Shown here one piece after another: positions 9,018-17,887 of a stretch of DNA of 44,459 nucleotides. Position 1 is the stretch's first letter; each line of letters starts with the position of its first letter. The notes under the pieces were generated by a model that was not told where the DNA came from, ran no database searches, and was given only the letters and a program-made list of their open reading frames with translations. Source of the DNA: Actinomycetota bacterium (GTDB taxonomy: Bacteria; Actinomycetota; Actinomycetes; Streptosporangiales; Streptosporangiaceae); contig DAHVDE010000095.1 of the NCBI GenBank assembly GCA_027313705.1, positions 1 to 44,459 on the forward strand, read 5' to 3'. A program made the position numbers and the translations under genes.

Positions 9018-9789
9018 GTGTTGCTAAGCGCGCCCGGCTCCCGGTTAGGGTTGTCGGGTGGGGGACGCACGCGAGTCGAGCTGGGGCGTCGTGCGGACCT
9101 GGGCGCCAACTGCGCGAATTGCTTCGGTCTGTGCTGCGTTGCCCTGGCGTTCGCGAAGTCCGCTGACTTCCCGTTCAATAAGCCTGCGGGCGACGGCGCA
9201 CGGCAATGTTCTCCGTGTTCCCTGTCGTCCGACGGCTGCACGAGCTGCTGTGGTACCTCGACGAGGCGGTCACGCTCGTCGGGTCCAGCCGCGATGCTGC
9301 CCCGTGGCTGGAGGCGTTTGAACATGTCCGCCAGCTCAGCGACCGGACCGCGGGGGAGCTCGCTGGCCTTGACGCGGACGCTGAGTACGACGCGGCTCGT
9401 GATCTCCTGGCCGAGGCGAGCGAGATCGCCCGCGCGGCGGGAGGGCGGGCGAAGGGCCGTCGCGGCGGGCGGAATCCCGGGCCGGGAAGCGACCTGACGG
9501 GCGCCAGGCTCGCTGGTGCGGACTTCCGCGGGATCACGATCCGCGGGAGCACCGCGATCGGAGCCGACCTGTCGGGTGCGCTGCTTCGGCGATGTGACGT
9601 TCTCGGGGTTGACATGCGCGACGCCGATCTGAGCGGAGCTGACCTCGATGGCGCCATCTACCTGACTCAGGTGCAGGTCAACAGTGCACGCGGCGATGCC
9701 CTACCGTCTTGCCCGAGGGGTTCGAACGACCGTCGTCCTGGACCGGGCGGCAGGCGCTACCGCGACGCCGGAGGGCGGGGCTGCCCTGA
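9018..9789 (+). pseudogene. Pentapeptide-repeat protein with deletion and frameshift
   Basis: The region encodes parts of a known actinobacterial pentapeptide-repeat protein in three frames. The Cys-rich N-terminus (NCANCFGLCCVALAF) is in the frame starting at 9018. Near 9200 it is replaced, in another frame, by MFSVFPVVRRLHELLWYL, which normally follows a longer Cys-rich segment; about 60-70 residues appear deleted. The pentapeptide part follows (DLTGARLAGADF, ADLSGADLDGAIYLTQ). Near 9700 the frame shifts again: the expected tail (TVLPEGFERPSSW) is readable one frame over and ends with TGA at 9787. The open frame 9206-9883 alone would encode 225 residues, with an aberrant C-terminus. The family's function is poorly defined. 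Confidence 0.75.
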
Positions 9790-9960
9790 TCGCGATGGCG
9801 GTGGTGCCGCGCTACCGGCCCCGGCGACGCCCTTGGGCGGACATGGAAGGCGAGCGGGCGGGCCGGCTGCGTGCGGAGGTTGAACAGCTAAGCCCGAGGC
9901 GCAGCCATGAGCCCGGTACGGGCGTATAGTAACCAGCGGTCCTACTTGATTCGAGGCGTG

Positions 9961-10122
9961 ATGTCATACAAGCGGGAAAGTGGATTCCGGCGGTTCCTGC
10001 GCAAGCTTTTCACCGCCCGCGCGGATGCCGGACGCGAGGTCTACGGCTCGGTCGCGTATCCGCCCCCACTCCACATCGAACACGGGCCCGTGAATCCCCG
10101 TCGCAAGCCGAAACGCCGCTAG
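9961..10122 (+). CDS. Small basic hypothetical protein
   Basis: A 53-residue open frame from ATG 9961, rich in Arg and Lys at both ends (GFRRFLRKLF and RRKPKRR). I do not recognise it. There is no strong ribosome site and no neighbour to link it to, so it may be real or chance; a longer GTG/ATG start at 9907 is possible. Confidence 0.3.
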   Translation: MSYKRESGFRRFLRKLFTARADAGREVYGSVAYPPPLHIEHGPVNPRRKPKRR

Positions 10123-10654
10123 CTGCCAATCTGGTGGCGCGCTGGCGAGCCTGCTCGGCTGCGACGCGCCGTGGCCGGAGGCGCCCGGTGCGGCCCGTGG
10201 TCGCCCGTTACCCCGACACGGCGGTTGCCCTGGGGACCACTTGCGCCTTCGGCTAAACGGCGACCGTTATGGTACCGAAGCGGTGAAAGCGGCGAAAGCC
10301 GCCGCTGACTACTGGGCACCGCGGCCCGGAACAGGTACGCTCTGATCACTGTCCCCGGTCAAGCGGGCAGCGGGGGCGGGGGAATTATCCGTTCTCGCCT
10401 GCGTTATGGTTTGCAGAAGCGCGGGAGCCGGGCCGGTCGTGCGATGCCGACTTACCGTGTCGTGGTCACCGGCACACCGTCGGTGGCTCCGGTCCGCGCG
10501 TGAAGCTTGCCGTGGCCTGCTGCGTTGATCCTCTGAGATCCGCAAGCCCGGTCGGCTGAGGAGTAAGGGGCCCTGCGCCCGGGGCGTTCCCGGCGGCGGG
10601 GCTGAGCGGCATGCTGCCGTGGCGACCGTGCCCGGTGGTTTAGAGGAGGAGTTT
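10123..10654 (+). other. Non-coding leader region of the SNF2 helicase
   Basis: About 530 nt without a recognisable gene. It contains a small perfect hairpin with a GAAA loop (10289-10302, GCGGC-GAAA-GCCGC) and, just before the helicase start, an AGGAGGA ribosome site (10644-10650). No repeat or mobile remnant was seen. Confidence 0.4.
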
Positions 10655-12832
10655 GTGGCTCGAACAGGCCAGCGCCAGACGGGCGCTCGTCGTGCTGCCC
10701 CCCGGGAGCAGCGACGCGCTCGCGGTCGCGGCGACGTTACCGCAGAGCTGGCCCGGGCAGTCCGTGAGCTCGAGGCAGCCGTTCGCGGCGGCCGGGTGAC
10801 GCCGGCGGTGCGCACGAAGTTCCAGGCGGTCGCGCTGCTGCTGCGGGACGAGCGTGCCCGTGTCCGGGCGGCCGTAAGCGGGAGCCGTCAAGCCGAGCAG
10901 CTCAAGCGCCTTGACGGCATCGCGGCCATCCTCGCGGCGACCGCCGTTCAGGACGCCGGGCTCCTGGCGTTGTTCGCCGAGGATGCAAGCGTCTCCGACG
11001 CGGCGCGGGCACTCAAGCGGGAGATGGAGCGGTCCCTCGGTATCGAGGCGGCACCGGAAAAGGCCGCGCCGGCGCAGGCAGCGGCCACGTCCGCCGTCAC
11101 GGAGGCGGAGCCGCGGGTCGTGCCGCAGTCGGTGGTCTCCCGTCAGCTGGCGAACCCCTTCCTCGCCCCCGACTTCTCCGCCGCTCCGCAGCGCGCCTCC
11201 TACACCCGCCGCCTGGACGGCTGGGAACTGCTTGGCCCGCTGCTTAGTTCTTTCGAGCGCGCCGACAGCGGAGCCCCGGCGTGCATGGCGCTCCCGGCGC
11301 CGACGGCCCGGTTCACCCCGGCGGGCCTGCAGCTGATGCCGCATCAGGGACAGGTGGTCGCGGCGGCCGCGGCCGGCCACCGGACATTCCTGCTCGCCGA
11401 CGAGCCAGGTCTGGGCAAAACGGCCGAGGCGCTGCTCGCCGCGGAAGCGGCGAACGCCTACCCGCTGCTTGTCGTCGTGCCCAGCGTCGTCAAGACTAAC
11501 TGGGCCCGCGAGGCGGCCCGCTGGATACCGCACCGCCCGGCCACCGTGGTGCAGGGCGACGGCGAGACCATCGACGGCTTCGCGGACATTGTCGTGCTCA
11601 ACTACGAGGTACTCGACCGCCATCGGGGCTGGCTTGGTGACTTCGGCTTCCGCGGCATGGTCGTGGACGAGGCTCACTTCATCAAGAACAAGAGCTCCCA
11701 GCGCTCGCAGCACGTCCTGGCGCTCTCCGCCCGCATCCGGTCCCGCACGGCTCGGCCCCTGCTGATGGCGCTGACCGGCACCCCGCTGATCAACGACATC
11801 GATGACTTCCGGGCGATCTGGCAGTTCCTCGGCTGGATCGACGACAGCAAGCCCCTCGATGAGCTCATGGACGCGCTGGAGGACACCGGCCTGACGCCCG
11901 CCGACCGGAGCTTCCACGCAGCGGCGCGCCAGTGCGTGATCGACCAGGGCATCGTGCGCCGGCGCAAGCTGGACGTGGCCGCCGACATCCCGGCGCGCCG
12001 TATCGCCGACCTCCCAGTTGAGTTGGACGAACGGGTTGGCCGGTCGATCCGGGCCGCGGAACGTGACCTCGCTGACCGGATGGTCGCGCGGTACAAGACC
12101 GCGCTCGCGAACCGGTCCTGCGACCCCGGCGTCGAGGGCATCGACCATGATCTTGTCCGCTGGGTGGCCCGGTGGGAGGTGAAGGAGGCGACGGCCGCGC
12201 CGTCGGGCGAGAACGTGTTCACGATGATGCGGCGCATCGGCCAGGCGAAGGCCGGGCTGGCCGCGGACTACGCGGCTCAGCTGGCTCGCAGCGCCGGCAA
12301 GGTCGTCTTCTTTGCCAAGCACGTCGACGTGATGGACGCCGCGGAGGAGATCTTCGCCGACCGGGGGCTGAGCTTCGCATCGATCCGCGGCGGCCAGACT
12401 CCCGCGGCGCGGCATGCGGCCATCGAGTCCTTCGTGAACGACCCGGACACCGCGGTCGCGGTGTGCTCGCTGACCGCGGCTGGCGTGGGCCTGAACCTGC
12501 AGGTCGCCTCGAACATCGTGCTGGCGGAGCTGTCCTGGACCGACGCGGAGCAGACCCAGGCCATCGACCGCAGCCACCGCATCGGGCAGGCAGAACCGGT
12601 GACCGCGTGGCGCATCATCGCCGCGCAGACCATCGACGCCCGGATCGCCGGGCTGATTGACGGAAAGGCAGGCCTTGCGGCCAGGGCGCTGGACGGGTCG
12701 GACCAGGAGGTCTCATCCTCGACCGACATGCAGGTTGAGGCGCTGGCGGCGTTGCTGGCCGATGCGCTGCACGCCTCACTCGAGCACGGCGACTCCCCAG
12801 GTTCGTCCGCGCGGGCGCGGGTGTCGAGGTAG
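10655..12832 (+). CDS. SNF2-family DEAD/DEAH helicase
   Basis: A 725-residue SNF2-type superfamily 2 ATPase. After a basic, Ala-rich N-terminus of about 200 residues come Q-motif-like PHQGQVV, Walker A ADEPGLGKTAEA (about residue 249), VVPSVVKTNW, DEAH in VVDEAHFIKN (about 338), LTGTPLIND (motif III), and the C-terminal helicase lobe with VVFFAKHVDV, SLTAAGVGLNLQ and the motif VI QAIDRSHRIGQ (about 640). Such proteins remodel protein-DNA complexes with ATP. GTG 10655 was chosen because a strong AGGAGGA site sits 4 nt upstream; an in-frame start at 10619 lacks one. No partner nuclease or methylase gene is adjacent, so a role in repair or defence cannot be assigned. Confidence 0.88.
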   Translation: MARTGQRQTGARRAAPREQRRARGRGDVTAELARAVRELEAAVRGGRVTPAVRTKFQAVALLLRDERARVRAAVSGSRQAEQLKRLDGIAAILAATAVQDAGLLALFAEDASVSDAARALKREMERSLGIEAAPEKAAPAQAAATSAVTEAEPRVVPQSVVSRQLANPFLAPDFSAAPQRASYTRRLDGWELLGPLLSSFERADSGAPACMALPAPTARFTPAGLQLMPHQGQVVAAAAAGHRTFLLADEPGLGKTAEALLAAEAANAYPLLVVVPSVVKTNWAREAARWIPHRPATVVQGDGETIDGFADIVVLNYEVLDRHRGWLGDFGFRGMVVDEAHFIKNKSSQRSQHVLALSARIRSRTARPLLMALTGTPLINDIDDFRAIWQFLGWIDDSKPLDELMDALEDTGLTPADRSFHAAARQCVIDQGIVRRRKLDVAADIPARRIADLPVELDERVGRSIRAAERDLADRMVARYKTALANRSCDPGVEGIDHDLVRWVARWEVKEATAAPSGENVFTMMRRIGQAKAGLAADYAAQLARSAGKVVFFAKHVDVMDAAEEIFADRGLSFASIRGGQTPAARHAAIESFVNDPDTAVAVCSLTAAGVGLNLQVASNIVLAELSWTDAEQTQAIDRSHRIGQAEPVTAWRIIAAQTIDARIAGLIDGKAGLAARALDGSDQEVSSSTDMQVEALAALLADALHASLEHGDSPGSSARARVSR

Positions 12833-12890
12833 CAGCCGCGATCGAAGGCGAAGCTCATCGACTGCTTAGTCGCATGTCGGAAAGTAATTT

Positions 12891-12921
12891 CTGTCTTGAC
12901 AAAAAAAGTTGTCGGTGACAG
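12891..12921 (+). promoter_or_regulatory. Nested inverted repeat, probable operator of the HTH gene
   Basis: Immediately upstream of the HTH gene lies a two-level dyad: CTGTC-TT-GACAA, a 6-nt A-rich spacer, then TTGTC-GGT-GACAG. Both the inner arms (12898-12902 with 12909-12913) and the outer arms (12891-12895 with 12917-12921) pair perfectly. It includes a TTGACA (12896-12901) that could serve as a -35 box. Position and symmetry suit autorepression by the dimeric regulator encoded next. Confidence 0.65.
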
Positions 12922-12930
12922 CCTGAGGCC

Positions 12931-13536
12931 ATGCAGGACATCGCAGTGATCGAGGATGCCGCAGCCGCTTGGGTCTCGCTCGACCCCACCCGCGCCCGGA
13001 TGCTCGCGGTGCTTGCCGAGCCGCATACGGCGACTACGCTCGCCGCCCGGTTGGGGCTGGCCAGGCAGAACGTCAGCTACCACGTCAAGACACTGGAGCA
13101 GCACGGTCTCGTGGAACTGGTGGAGGAGCGGCGAAAGGGCAACATGACCGAGCGCGTGGTGCGGGCTTCCGCCGCCGCCTACGTGATCTCCCCGGCGGCG
13201 CTTCCGGCGGTCGCGCCCGATCCGGCACGCTCGCCCGACCGGCTGTCGGCGCGGTGGCTGCTCGCACTCGCCGCGCGGCTGGTCCGTGAGACGGGCGCGC
13301 TCATCAACGGCGCCGAGCGGGCCGGCAAGCCGCTGGCCACCTTCGCACTCGATGCCGAGGTGCGGTTCGCCAGACCAGCCGACCGCGCCGCGTTCACCGG
13401 CGAACTGACCGACGCGTGCACGGAAATTATTAGCAGATATCACTCAGAAACCGGCCGTCCGCACCGCGTTGTCGTCGCGGTGCACCCGCGCATCACCGAA
13501 GACGCCGACCCGCCAGCGAAGGGGCAGAAGCCATGA
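12931..13536 (+). CDS. ArsR-like winged-helix transcriptional regulator
   Basis: A 201-residue regulator with an N-terminal winged helix-turn-helix: DPTRARMLAVLAEPHTATTLAARLGLARQNVSYHVKTLE spans about residues 18-56 and is typical of ArsR/HTH_20 proteins. The following wing (LVELVEERRKGNMTERVVRAS) is also clear. The C-terminal half, about 110 residues, is predicted to sense or dimerise and ends with a segment resembling those seen in regulators paired with SRPBCC proteins. The stop overlaps the next ATG (ATGA at 13533-13536), so the two are co-translated. The dyad 10 nt upstream is the likely operator. Confidence 0.85.
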   Translation: MQDIAVIEDAAAAWVSLDPTRARMLAVLAEPHTATTLAARLGLARQNVSYHVKTLEQHGLVELVEERRKGNMTERVVRASAAAYVISPAALPAVAPDPARSPDRLSARWLLALAARLVRETGALINGAERAGKPLATFALDAEVRFARPADRAAFTGELTDACTEIISRYHSETGRPHRVVVAVHPRITEDADPPAKGQKP

Positions 13537-14264
13537 CACATCCGTTCGAGGTCCGCGGTGAGATCACCGCGGACGCCACGCCTGACCAGGTCTGGGATGC
13601 CATCACTTCGGGACCGGGGGTCGACTCCTGGCTGATGGGGCGCACCGAGATCGACAGCGACAATAAGACCAGTACCTTTGACATGTTCGGCAACACGACG
13701 ACCTCGGCCATCACGGCCTGGGAGCCGGGACACCGGTACGCGACAAGGGAAGACCAGAATCCGGACGGCACCTTCATGGCGTTCGAATGGCTGATCGAGG
13801 CGCGAGGCGGTGGCGGGACCACGGTCAGGTTCGTGCACAGCGGCCTGCTCGGCGAAGACTGGGAAGCGGAATACAACGGGCTGTCAGTCGGCGACCACGC
13901 CTACCTTTCCAAGCTCGCGGTATACCTGGCACACTTCGCGCCGCGGACGGCGACCCGGTCGACGTTCCTGCCCGGGCCGATCACCAGGGACTCGTGGGCG
14001 GCGATGACAGCGGCGGTCGGCGCCGGCCCCGACGCGGCGAACGGTCAGCCGGCCCGGCTCACTGTGCCAGGCATCGATCCGGTCGACGGCGTCGTCGAGT
14101 TCGTCTTCCCGCCAAGCTTCGTCGGCATGCGCGCGGATAACGCGATGTACACGCTCATCCACGGCTATAACGACATGATGTTCGCGACCGCGCACTACTT
14201 TGACGACCGTGACCGGTCAGCAGAAACGCAGGCATGGCAGGCCTGGCTGGACGCGCTCGCCTAG
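13533..14264 (+). CDS. SRPBCC (AHSA1-like) domain protein
   Basis: A 243-residue START/Bet v1-fold protein. The N-terminus FEVRGEITADATPDQVWDAIT, the middle W-E-P-G-H-R-Y segment and FEWLIEARGGGGTTVRFVHSG are classical for the AHSA1 branch. A C-terminal extension of about 90 residues (PGPITRDSW onward) is less conserved. These proteins bind hydrophobic ligands or act as Hsp90-ATPase activator-like domains; many actinobacterial copies are encoded with an ArsR-type repressor, as here. The ligand is unknown. The 4-nt overlap with the regulator supports a two-gene operon. Confidence 0.85.
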   Translation: MTHPFEVRGEITADATPDQVWDAITSGPGVDSWLMGRTEIDSDNKTSTFDMFGNTTTSAITAWEPGHRYATREDQNPDGTFMAFEWLIEARGGGGTTVRFVHSGLLGEDWEAEYNGLSVGDHAYLSKLAVYLAHFAPRTATRSTFLPGPITRDSWAAMTAAVGAGPDAANGQPARLTVPGIDPVDGVVEFVFPPSFVGMRADNAMYTLIHGYNDMMFATAHYFDDRDRSAETQAWQAWLDALA

Positions 14265-14387
14265 CGGGCACCGCCCCCCGGCGCTGGATTCGCGTCCGAG
14301 TGCACCCGGATGGAATAAGGAATCCGTGAATCATCGCCGGCTCACGCCGGAGGCGCACCGGCCTCAATCATGCAATCTGCGCCCCGC

Positions 14388-14741
14388 TCACCTGTCGGCC
14401 AGAGCCGAAAGGCCCTTGACAAGGTGGTACCAGCGGCGCAGTTCGGCGGCTGTTGGAGCGAGGTCATAGGAGTGATGGTGCGCGGCGCGCGCGAGACCGA
14501 ACCAGGCGTCGCGTGCATTGGCGGCGACCTCGTCTCCGGCGTAGTGCGGCAGAAGCAACAACTGGGCCCGCATGCTGGAGTTCACGGCTTCGGGCAGCTC
14601 GCAGGCCCAGAACTCGTCCAGGGTCTGCTCCAGGGCGAGCCGGATCAGCCAGGCACAGGCCCGCGGCCAAAGACCCCGCGTGCCCTTGATCTGGGCGGTC
14701 AGGAGATGGTCGGCCTCGGCAAGCAGTTCGTCAGGGTTCAT
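14388..14741 (-). CDS. Small HEPN-like partner of the SMC-type ATPase
   Basis: A 117-residue, mainly helical protein without a signal or membrane segment. I do not recognise a named family, but its layout (two long helices, then ARAAHHHSY near residues 84-92) contains an Arg-x4-His (R85/H90), the pattern expected of HEPN ribonuclease domains, and the helix WPRACAWLIRLALEQTLDEF is also HEPN-like. The ATG overlaps the ATPase stop (ATGA at 14738-14741), so it is translationally coupled to it. An accessory or effector role to the ATPase is inferred; an alternative is a purely structural subunit. Confidence 0.6.
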   Translation of the reverse strand: MNPDELLAEADHLLTAQIKGTRGLWPRACAWLIRLALEQTLDEFWACELPEAVNSSMRAQLLLLPHYAGDEVAANARDAWFGLARAAHHHSYDLAPTAAELRRWYHLVKGLSALADR

Positions 14742-17200
14742 GCGCGAAGCCGGTCAGCGAGACGTTCGGTGTCGCGCACCATCTGGCGCAGGTCACCGCG
14801 GTAACCGGCATGCGTGCCATCTTTAGCGGCGTTGTATGCGCTGACGGCGGATGGGCCGTATCGCTTGCCCAGTTCTTTGACCACATCGCCGTCGGGCACG
14901 TTCAGGAGAGCCAGCTCGATCATCTGCCGGAGCTTCTGCGCACGTAGCAGGTCACGCTCGATGTCGGCGTAGGGCACGCCGTCCTTGATCCCGCGGGTCC
15001 TGATGACCTGATGGCAGGCGGCCTCGAGAGCGCTGCGGCAGAAGCCAGCGGCGACAACCCCGCGTGCCGCCTCGGACAGCTCCGAGGTCTGGGCTACTGC
15101 AAATGCGTCCTCGATGTATCGGCTCACAGGGTCCTCGTTCTTCCGTAGCTCAACGACCGACTGCTCGCGGCGGGTGACCTCCCAGATGGTCGCGGACAAC
15201 TGGAGGCGCCGGATAGCCTCGGGCAGCCGGTCGTCGTGGGTGAAGACGATGACCTGGCGGGATTCGCCCGTCTTGGCGAGCAGCCTGGCCAGACCGTCGA
15301 CCTTGGACGGGTCCATCGCCTGGACTGGATCATCGATCACGACGAACCGGAACGGGCTCTCCTCGGCGGTTGCCCGCGGCAGGAACAGGGTCAATCCGAG
15401 GGCATGTAGTTCGCCCTGGCTCATGACGCTGAGAGCGGCGCTGCCGACGCCATCGACGTTCACATCCAAAGTGAGCCGACGTTGCGTCGCGGTGCCGGCC
15501 AGCCGGATCGGGCCGAGATCGACGTTGCTCTCCTGGCGGAGGATGGACCAGATCTCAGCCGATTTTGTCGTGAACTGTTCCATCCGGGCATCTCTGATGA
15601 CCTGACCCGCATCCCTGATCCAGGCGATTGCCAGCTTGACCCCAGTCAGGCCGCCGGCCGCTGACTCGCTCAAACGGGCTTGCTCAGCCCAGGCGGCCAG
15701 TGCGGCGGCGACGGGCTGCCAGGCCTCGCTGCGACGGCGGACTTCAGCGTCGGCGCTCGACTTGAGGTCGGCTATTGCCGTGCGCAGGGCTCGGAGTCTG
15801 GCGGCCGCCTCCTGGCTGAGGACCGCGAGCGCAATTCCATCCTTCGTCAGTTCGGTCCAGGACTGCCAGGCTGCACGGGCTGAGGCGACGGGATCCAGCT
15901 CCCCGAGATCTTGATTCAAGACGTGCGGCATGGCACCCACCAGACCGCGAACCGCCTTGCTCGCTTCCCTGAGGTCATCATCTGCCCGCATAGCTTCCCT
16001 GGTTAGCTCCCGGAGCCTGGATACCTCAGCCCTGGTCTGCTCCACCCAGGCGTCATCGAGCCGGCGACTGCCGCAGACCGGGCAGGGTTCGCCGGCATGA
16101 TGAGCCTGGTGGTCAAGCGCGGCATCCAGCAGGCCGAGCAGACGCCGCGCATCCGCAGCGGGCGTTCCCGCGAATTCCGCTGCGCGGTCCATGGCCGCGT
16201 GCAGCGCAGTCAGCGCAGCTGCCGTCGCCTCCGGTGCGGGCAAGTCGATCGCGGCGATGCTAGCGAGGCGACCTTCGGCGGACTCGGGGCCGGACTCGCC
16301 GCCGACGGCCAGAGCCTCGATGGCAGAGAGGTCCCACGGCTTGCTGGCCAGCTTCTTCGCTGCCTCGCGCGCACGCTCGTCCGGGCAAGCGGCCAGGCGC
16401 TTCCGGAGGCCGGGCAGCGCCTTAGCCGCCAGCTTGCTCGGCTCCTCCAGCCGCTTGCGCACATCATTGAGCCTCTTCTCGGCATCGACCATCTGGTCGA
16501 GGCCGAGGATGGCCTGAATCGCGTCATACATGTCGCTCGGACGGCCGCTGACCAGGTCGCCGAGTTCGGAGTATGAGAGAAACGGGCGAAAGAACTCCAG
16601 ATCGTGAGCCCAGTTCATCGCAGCAAGCTGCTGGCGTGGCTTTCCATGGGCTTGCGCGTAAGACATGGTGTCATCGAGCCCAGCCCCAGCGCTCCATTCG
16701 CGGGTCACCTTCATGACGCCAGGCTGGCCATTGGCAGTCAGTTCGACGAGAATGCTTGCCGACCCGGTGGACGAATGAAGGTTACGCCAGCCTTCGCGCC
16801 AAATGATGCTGCGTTTGGCCCAGCGCATATTCTCGCCAGTCAGGGCAAGCTCGGCAGCTTCGGCAAAGCTCGACTTCCCCGAGCCGTTACGCCCGGCGAT
16901 AACTGTCAGCCCAGGACCGGCCTGCAGGCGGAGTGCAGCCTGCGGGCCAATGCCGCGAAAGCCCTGGACCACGATGGACTTGAGATACAGGTGCGGCGAC
17001 TGGGTGCTATCGGCTGACTGGCTAGGCGCGCGGGTGGCTTCCGCAGGCGCGGCGCCGCCGGCGATCATGGCATTAAGGTCAGCATCGCCCAGGAGCGCGG
17101 CGAGCACGAAATCTGAAGCTGGCTGGGCCAGGCCCGATTCAGCCAGACGATCAGCGATGATTTCCCCGACCGTGGTCGTGACGGCTGCATTGTGGTCCAC
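14738..17200 (-). CDS. SMC/Rad50-like AAA ATPase with zinc hook
   Basis: About 820 residues with the order of an SMC/RecF-type ATPase. Near residue 73 comes LKSIVVQGFRGIG, then Walker A GRNGSGKSS (about 103-111), a coiled-coil arm, a Rad50-like zinc hook CPVCG (about 373-377), a second arm, the signature VMSQGELHALGL (about 592), Walker B FRFVVIDDPVQAMD (about 618) and an H-loop VFTHDD. A roughly 115-residue helical C-terminal extension follows (CRSALEAACHQVI to KDGTHAGY), unlike SbcC or RecF and reminiscent of HEPN-type domains. No SbcD nuclease is present. The start is uncertain: GTG 17200 gives a leaderless-like arrangement, while ATG 17233 is an alternative. It is probably a DNA-sensing defence or repair ATPase working with the coupled small protein. 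Confidence 0.8.
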   Translation of the reverse strand: MDHNAAVTTTVGEIIADRLAESGLAQPASDFVLAALLGDADLNAMIAGGAAPAEATRAPSQSADSTQSPHLYLKSIVVQGFRGIGPQAALRLQAGPGLTVIAGRNGSGKSSFAEAAELALTGENMRWAKRSIIWREGWRNLHSSTGSASILVELTANGQPGVMKVTREWSAGAGLDDTMSYAQAHGKPRQQLAAMNWAHDLEFFRPFLSYSELGDLVSGRPSDMYDAIQAILGLDQMVDAEKRLNDVRKRLEEPSKLAAKALPGLRKRLAACPDERAREAAKKLASKPWDLSAIEALAVGGESGPESAEGRLASIAAIDLPAPEATAAALTALHAAMDRAAEFAGTPAADARRLLGLLDAALDHQAHHAGEPCPVCGSRRLDDAWVEQTRAEVSRLRELTREAMRADDDLREASKAVRGLVGAMPHVLNQDLGELDPVASARAAWQSWTELTKDGIALAVLSQEAAARLRALRTAIADLKSSADAEVRRRSEAWQPVAAALAAWAEQARLSESAAGGLTGVKLAIAWIRDAGQVIRDARMEQFTTKSAEIWSILRQESNVDLGPIRLAGTATQRRLTLDVNVDGVGSAALSVMSQGELHALGLTLFLPRATAEESPFRFVVIDDPVQAMDPSKVDGLARLLAKTGESRQVIVFTHDDRLPEAIRRLQLSATIWEVTRREQSVVELRKNEDPVSRYIEDAFAVAQTSELSEAARGVVAAGFCRSALEAACHQVIRTRGIKDGVPYADIERDLLRAQKLRQMIELALLNVPDGDVVKELGKRYGPSAVSAYNAAKDGTHAGYRGDLRQMVRDTERLADRLRA

Positions 17201-17215
17201 GAGGCTTGAAGTTAC
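17201..17215 (-). promoter_or_regulatory. Possible leaderless promoter of the ATPase gene
   Basis: On the minus strand a TAACTT hexamer (17209-17214) ends 8 nt before the GTG at 17200. That is the spacing of an actinobacterial -10 box serving a leaderless transcript. No convincing -35 box was found. Confidence 0.3.
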
Positions 17216-17482
17216 AACATACCTAGTGCACATCCGATGGAAAAGCAGCCTAATTGTTACAGTCCGTGACACGGCCAACGCGGAACCTTGTAATCGGTGC
17301 TGCCGTTGTTGCAAAGATTAGCGCTGTACCACGGCCGCTGCTCAGGTCCCCGCCAGGGACGCCGGTTTGACCGCAGCACGACCGAATGCCATGACGCTGA
17401 TGCCTGGTAGCGTCGGTCCGGTCACCACGGTCGTGCTGGCGCGGACCACCGTCGCGGCAGCGCGGGCCCAACGGGAGGCGAC

Positions 17483-17824
17483 GTGAAGCGGTTAGGGCGG
17501 CACGCGATTGTCGACGTGAGCGAGGTCGATGAGCCACTGCGCCATGCGGAGGTGACCTCACTGCTTACGGACATGGCCAGTGCCTGCGGGGCCACGCTGC
17601 TGAGGATCGAGACGCATGAATTCGGCGAGGGCCACGGACTCACGGCAATCGCCATCCTGGCCGAATCGCACATTAGCCTGCACGAATGGCCTGAGCATCG
17701 GTTCGTCGCCTTCGACATTTTCGTGTGCGGGTCAGCCAGCCCCGAGCCTGCGATCGACCTGATCAGGTCCAGGTTTCCTGACTCTCGCGTCCGGTCAGGC
17801 ATCATCGACCGCCCGGGCCAATGA
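17483..17824 (+). CDS. speD: SpeD-like pyruvoyl-dependent decarboxylase
   Basis: A 113-residue protein with the full signature of the short prokaryotic AdoMet decarboxylase class. LAESHISLHEWPEH contains the Glu61-Ser62 self-cleavage site that yields the pyruvoyl group, His67 is the processing His, and FVCG holds the catalytic Cys82. Family members decarboxylate AdoMet for aminopropyl transfer, while some homologues have become arginine or ornithine decarboxylases. No spermidine synthase (speE) gene lies in the window. The GTG start is supported by GGGAGG about 6 nt upstream. It is first in an operon with a PNT-fold enzyme, a transaldolase-like enzyme and a methyltransferase, so a specialised rather than polyamine role is likely. 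Confidence 0.85.
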   Translation: MKRLGRHAIVDVSEVDEPLRHAEVTSLLTDMASACGATLLRIETHEFGEGHGLTAIAILAESHISLHEWPEHRFVAFDIFVCGSASPEPAIDLIRSRFPDSRVRSGIIDRPGQ

Positions 17825-17887
17825 GAGTTACAGCTGGAGCGGCGTTCACGATCGTATCCGCAACCCGAGGTCAGGAGGTCATGAGCG

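Noticed and set aside
10640-12577. 645-codon minus-strand ORF inside the SNF2 helicase gene
   Set aside because: The plus strand carries all helicase motifs; the antisense translation is low-complexity and unlike any family.
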